Below, piece by piece: positions 4,960-7,098 of a stretch of DNA of 7,098 nt; the first letter of the stretch is position 1; every line of letters begins with the position of its first letter. The position numbers and the translations under genes were made by a program. The DNA lies in NCBI GenBank assembly GCA_030631455.1, contig DAOVLC010000073.1, forward strand, positions 1-7,098, in the 5' to 3' direction. Origin of the DNA: Candidatus Zixiibacteriota bacterium (GTDB lineage Bacteria; Zixibacteria; MSB-5A5; JAABVY01; JAHJOQ01). The notes beneath the pieces were generated by a model. The model was not told the DNA's origin. It ran no database searches and saw nothing but the letters and a program-made list of their open reading frames with translations.

Positions 4960-6138
4960 CTAAACGCGCTCTGACGGATCGAACAGTCTCTTGTACTCGA
5001 GAATCGCGAAGCGGTCGGTCATGCCCGCTATATAATCGCAGACCACCTGCGACGTCTCCTGTTCCTCTGTCATACGATTGTATTTGGGCGGGAGAGTCAG
5101 CGGGTTCTGCAAGTAAGTCTCAAACAGAGAAGTGAGGATTTTGTGAGCCTTGCCGGTCATTCGAATCAGCCGGGAATGGCGATACATCTTTTCCATGAGG
5201 AAGCCCTTGAGTTGTGTATTATCAGCCACGAGCTCCGGTGAGAAAAGCGCAATTGGCTCATCACAATTCCGCACATCATCGAGTGATCCGATTTTCTTGT
5301 CGCTTAGATTCGCAGCAGTACTGTAAATCAGATCGGTTACTTCTCTGTTGATCATTTGTCTTATCACGTGATACTGGCGCTTCGACCGGGACAATCCGTG
5401 GTACTGCTTTTCCGATTGGAGGTAGAGATCCCGCCACAACGGCACTTCCATTATCTCCTCAAGCTGAAGAACATCGGAGAAAAGCCCGTCATCGACATCG
5501 TGGCAATTATATGCTATCTCGTCAGAGAAATTGACAATCTGCGCTTCGAGCGTGGCATTCAATTCCGGATCGTAATCCTCGGCCTCTGGCGCATCGTACG
5601 ACGTCTCGTGCTTCACTATTCCCTCGCGTGTCTCAAACGTAAGATTCAAGCCGGGATAATCAGGATAACGCCTTTCGAGATACTCGACCACCCTCAGGCT
5701 CTGTCGGTTGTGGTTGTAACTTGCATTTGCATGCTTTCTCATTAGGCTGTTGAGCGCGTCCTCCCCGGCGTGCCCGAAGGGTGTGTGCCCCAAATCGTGA
5801 ACGAGCGCAATCGTCTCGGCCAAATCCTCATTTAGCCTGAGTCCGCGCGCGATTGTACGCGATATCTGCGCCACTTCGAGAGTGTGTGTCAAGCGCGTGC
5901 GGTAATGATCCCCCTCGTGATTGACAAACACCTGCGTCTTGTATTCGAGTCTCCTGAAAGCGGCCGAGTGGACTACCCTGTCGCGATCGCGCTGGTACCT
6001 CGACCTGAATGGATGGTCACTCTCGGCATACTTGCGGCCACGCGAGTCTCTGCTCAGAGCGGCGAAAGGCGCAAGTGTCCGCGCTTCGTTCTCCTCGATC
6101 TCCTCCCTGAGATTGACTATGCCGTTTCGGTTCTCCAT
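4960..6138 (-). CDS. dgt: Deoxyguanosinetriphosphate triphosphohydrolase-like HD-domain protein (dNTPase)
   Basis: A 392-residue HD-domain dNTP triphosphohydrolase, which converts a dNTP to the deoxynucleoside and triphosphate and so trims dNTP pools in the cytoplasm. RDRDRVVHSAAFRRLEYKTQVF (50-71) is the family's N-terminal signature. RTRLTHTLEVAQISR (80-94) supplies His85, ALVHDLGHTPFGHAGE (111-126) supplies His114-Asp115 and the active-site His118 and His123, and NFSDEIAYNCHDVDDG (203-218) supplies Asp206. Together these complete the H...HD...D metal site. GIVKHETSYD lies between them. The length fits the shorter Dgt-like class more than the roughly 500-residue E. coli enzyme, so substrate preference (dGTP or several dNTPs) is open. 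There is no Shine-Dalgarno before the ATG. A -10-like hexamer 6 bases upstream suggests a leaderless mRNA. It is 42 bases downstream of the barrel gene on the same strand and ends in TAG. Confidence 0.93.
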   Translation of the reverse strand: MENRNGIVNLREEIEENEARTLAPFAALSRDSRGRKYAESDHPFRSRYQRDRDRVVHSAAFRRLEYKTQVFVNHEGDHYRTRLTHTLEVAQISRTIARGLRLNEDLAETIALVHDLGHTPFGHAGEDALNSLMRKHANASYNHNRQSLRVVEYLERRYPDYPGLNLTFETREGIVKHETSYDAPEAEDYDPELNATLEAQIVNFSDEIAYNCHDVDDGLFSDVLQLEEIMEVPLWRDLYLQSEKQYHGLSRSKRQYHVIRQMINREVTDLIYSTAANLSDKKIGSLDDVRNCDEPIALFSPELVADNTQLKGFLMEKMYRHSRLIRMTGKAHKILTSLFETYLQNPLTLPPKYNRMTEEQETSQVVCDYIAGMTDRFAILEYKRLFDPSERV

Positions 6139-6144
6139 GTGATT

Positions 6145-6172
6145 AATATACGAACTATTGGACGATAACCAA
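6145..6172 (-). promoter_or_regulatory. Candidate promoter of dgt (leaderless start)
   Basis: On the minus strand TATATT (-10, 6145-6150, 5 of 6 matches) lies exactly 6 bases before the dgt ATG at 6138, placing the transcription start at about the A of ATG. The -35, TTGGTT (6167-6172), is 16 bases upstream and matches only TTG. With no Shine-Dalgarno present, this has the same geometry as holA. The gene could also be read from the upstream gene's transcript. Confidence 0.42.
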
Positions 6173-6180
6173 GCCGGTTG

Positions 6181-6993
6181 TTATCTCGACAGTGCAATGC
6201 CCCAGATATGTGTTCCTCCAAGTTCCGGATGATAACGATATGCGTACAACAGACCGAATTGCTTCCATGTAAACCTGCACCCGAAAGATGGAACAAACGG
6301 CGACGTCATTATGCCCGCCGATACCGACAGTACCGGCGAAAGTCTGTAGACTTCACCGATGCTGTATCGAAGATCATCTCCTGATCTGCTCTTAATCTCT
6401 ACTGCGAAACCGACATTCTCGAATCGAGTGACCGCAATCCCAGCATTCAACTCCCTGTGCAACTTCGTGCCGCCGATTATTTCAGGTTCAGCCGGGTTCC
6501 TGATCGAAGCGTAAGCCATCCAGTCTTGTGACGGGATAAGCATTACGCCGCACCCAAAGGCAAGCGCATTGGCACTGTGGTATCGATCTCCCATTGCGAC
6601 TCGGTTGAAGCCTGCCGAGACTCCGGTGTAAAGATACTTCGCTATAGCGCATCCCAGATAGCCGGTGAACATCGTCTCCAAATAGAAATCCGGCTCTCCC
6701 ATTGACTGAAAAGCCAGACCGACTCCCCATCTTCCGCGCTTCATGGCGGCAGCAGCGAGGTAGCTGTCAAGCTCGGGAAGCGCATAGAGTCTCTGACCAG
6801 ACAGCTCCACGTCCATGCCATTTGAGAAACATATCGTGGCAGGCGTATGCAGCATCATGGCTGCCGTGAAATGTCGGCTCGCGAGAGTTTCTCCGCAGGC
6901 TGCAAGTGCAGGCGATGTAGTAGGCTGGCTGAATGCGGCTTGCGCGCAGGAAGACGATGCAAACAGCAAAGCAACGATCACAAATTGTCTCAT
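6181..6993 (-). CDS. Probable outer-membrane beta-barrel protein, PorV/PorQ (UPF0164)-like
   Basis: A 270-residue exported protein. Residues 1-20 are a signal peptide (hydrophobic FVIVALLFASSS) with a likely cleavage after Ala-Gln-Ala (17-19). Cys16 is not in a good lipobox. The rest alternates short Gly- and aromatic-rich amphipathic strands, as in a beta-barrel: GRWGVGLAFQSMG, YLYTGVSAGFN, ELNAGIAVTRFENVGFAVEI. The C-terminus, with SVSAGIMTSPFVPSFGCRF (224-241) and LLYAYRYHPELGGTHIWGIAL (249-269), fits the closing strands of PorV/PorQ/UPF0164-type proteins, which typically end '...YAy..hpeLG.tHr..l'. Those proteins sit in the outer membrane, some as part of type IX secretion, but no other secretion gene is visible, so a role in secretion is not claimed. 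Its ATG overlaps the stop of the upstream gene (ATGA), so the two are probably translationally coupled. The family assignment is by pattern only. Confidence 0.62.
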   Translation of the reverse strand: MRQFVIVALLFASSSCAQAAFSQPTTSPALAACGETLASRHFTAAMMLHTPATICFSNGMDVELSGQRLYALPELDSYLAAAAMKRGRWGVGLAFQSMGEPDFYLETMFTGYLGCAIAKYLYTGVSAGFNRVAMGDRYHSANALAFGCGVMLIPSQDWMAYASIRNPAEPEIIGGTKLHRELNAGIAVTRFENVGFAVEIKSRSGDDLRYSIGEVYRLSPVLSVSAGIMTSPFVPSFGCRFTWKQFGLLYAYRYHPELGGTHIWGIALSR

Positions 6994-7098
6994 TCTCGCC
7001 CCACCACAGCAAACACAATCTTGCGTTTCGACTCGATTTCACCCGAAAGCTCGGCAAGCAGGATGTACATTCCTACTTCGAGCCCGCTTTGATAATCG
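6990..7098 (-). CDS. C-terminal end of a probable secreted protein (partial, right edge)
   Basis: Only the last 35 codons are in the window, ending in TGA at 6990-6992. The visible residues include VGMYILLAELSGE and KRKIVFAVVGRE. This beta-strand pattern, 'G-x-Y-I-L...(basic)-K-I-V', is typical of C-terminal FlgD-type Ig-like or sorting domains on large surface or secreted proteins. The stop overlaps the start of the barrel gene by 4 bases, so the two form an operon. That pairing of an exported protein with an outer-membrane barrel is suggestive, but too little of the gene is present to name it. Confidence 0.55.
   Translation of the reverse strand, partial: DYQSGLEVGMYILLAELSGEIESKRKIVFAVVGRE

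Noticed and set aside
6960..6993. Lipoprotein signal (SSSC) in the barrel-like protein
   Set aside because: There is no Leu/Val/Ile at the -3 position of the lipobox, and a better ordinary signal peptidase site (Ala-Gln-Ala) follows just after the Cys.

Overview
The window looks like bacterial chromosome from a lineage with an outer membrane. It encodes a secreted S41 protease, an ECF sigma/membrane anti-sigma pair, a probable outer-membrane beta-barrel protein with the C-terminal '(H)PELG-TH' pattern of PorV/PorQ/UPF0164-type proteins, and a neighbour whose C-terminus resembles a FlgD-type or surface-sorting domain. That combination is most familiar from FCB-group bacteria and related candidate phyla. 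The exact phylum is inference; no rRNA or other phylogenetic marker is present.

Layout. The minus strand carries most genes. Reading it downstream from about 3.24 kb: a small degenerate RNase H-fold protein (3241-2864), a strong intrinsic terminator (2833-2805), a consensus-like promoter (2791-2763), holA for the clamp-loader delta subunit (2756-1737), an ECF sigma factor (1706-1128), and a translationally coupled membrane anti-sigma factor that runs off the left edge (1131-1). The only plus-strand gene is an exported S41 peptidase (3590-4957) with a strong ribosome binding site. It converges on dgt, a dNTP triphosphohydrolase (6138-4960), with only 2 bases between the two stop codons. Upstream of dgt on the minus strand lies the barrel-like gene (6993-6181), whose start overlaps the stop of a gene entering from the right edge.

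The most notable observation is that holA, normally essential, carries an in-frame TAG at codon 133. Recognisable delta-subunit sequence continues in the same frame on both sides, with no missing length. TAG also ends the S41 and dgt genes, and treating it as sense would give dgt an implausible tail of about 86 residues, so general TAG reassignment is unlikely. A sequence error, a nonsense allele, read-through or a split subunit remain possible.

A second pattern is that holA and dgt both lack a Shine-Dalgarno sequence and have a -10-like hexamer exactly 6 bases before ATG, suggesting leaderless mRNAs. The S41, RNase H-like and anti-sigma genes have clear Shine-Dalgarno sites.

The 348-base gap between the RNase H-like and S41 genes holds two inverted repeats and a candidate promoter but no gene that I can see. 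I found no tRNA, rRNA, CRISPR array, insertion sequence or phage gene, and no convincing new multi-gene system.
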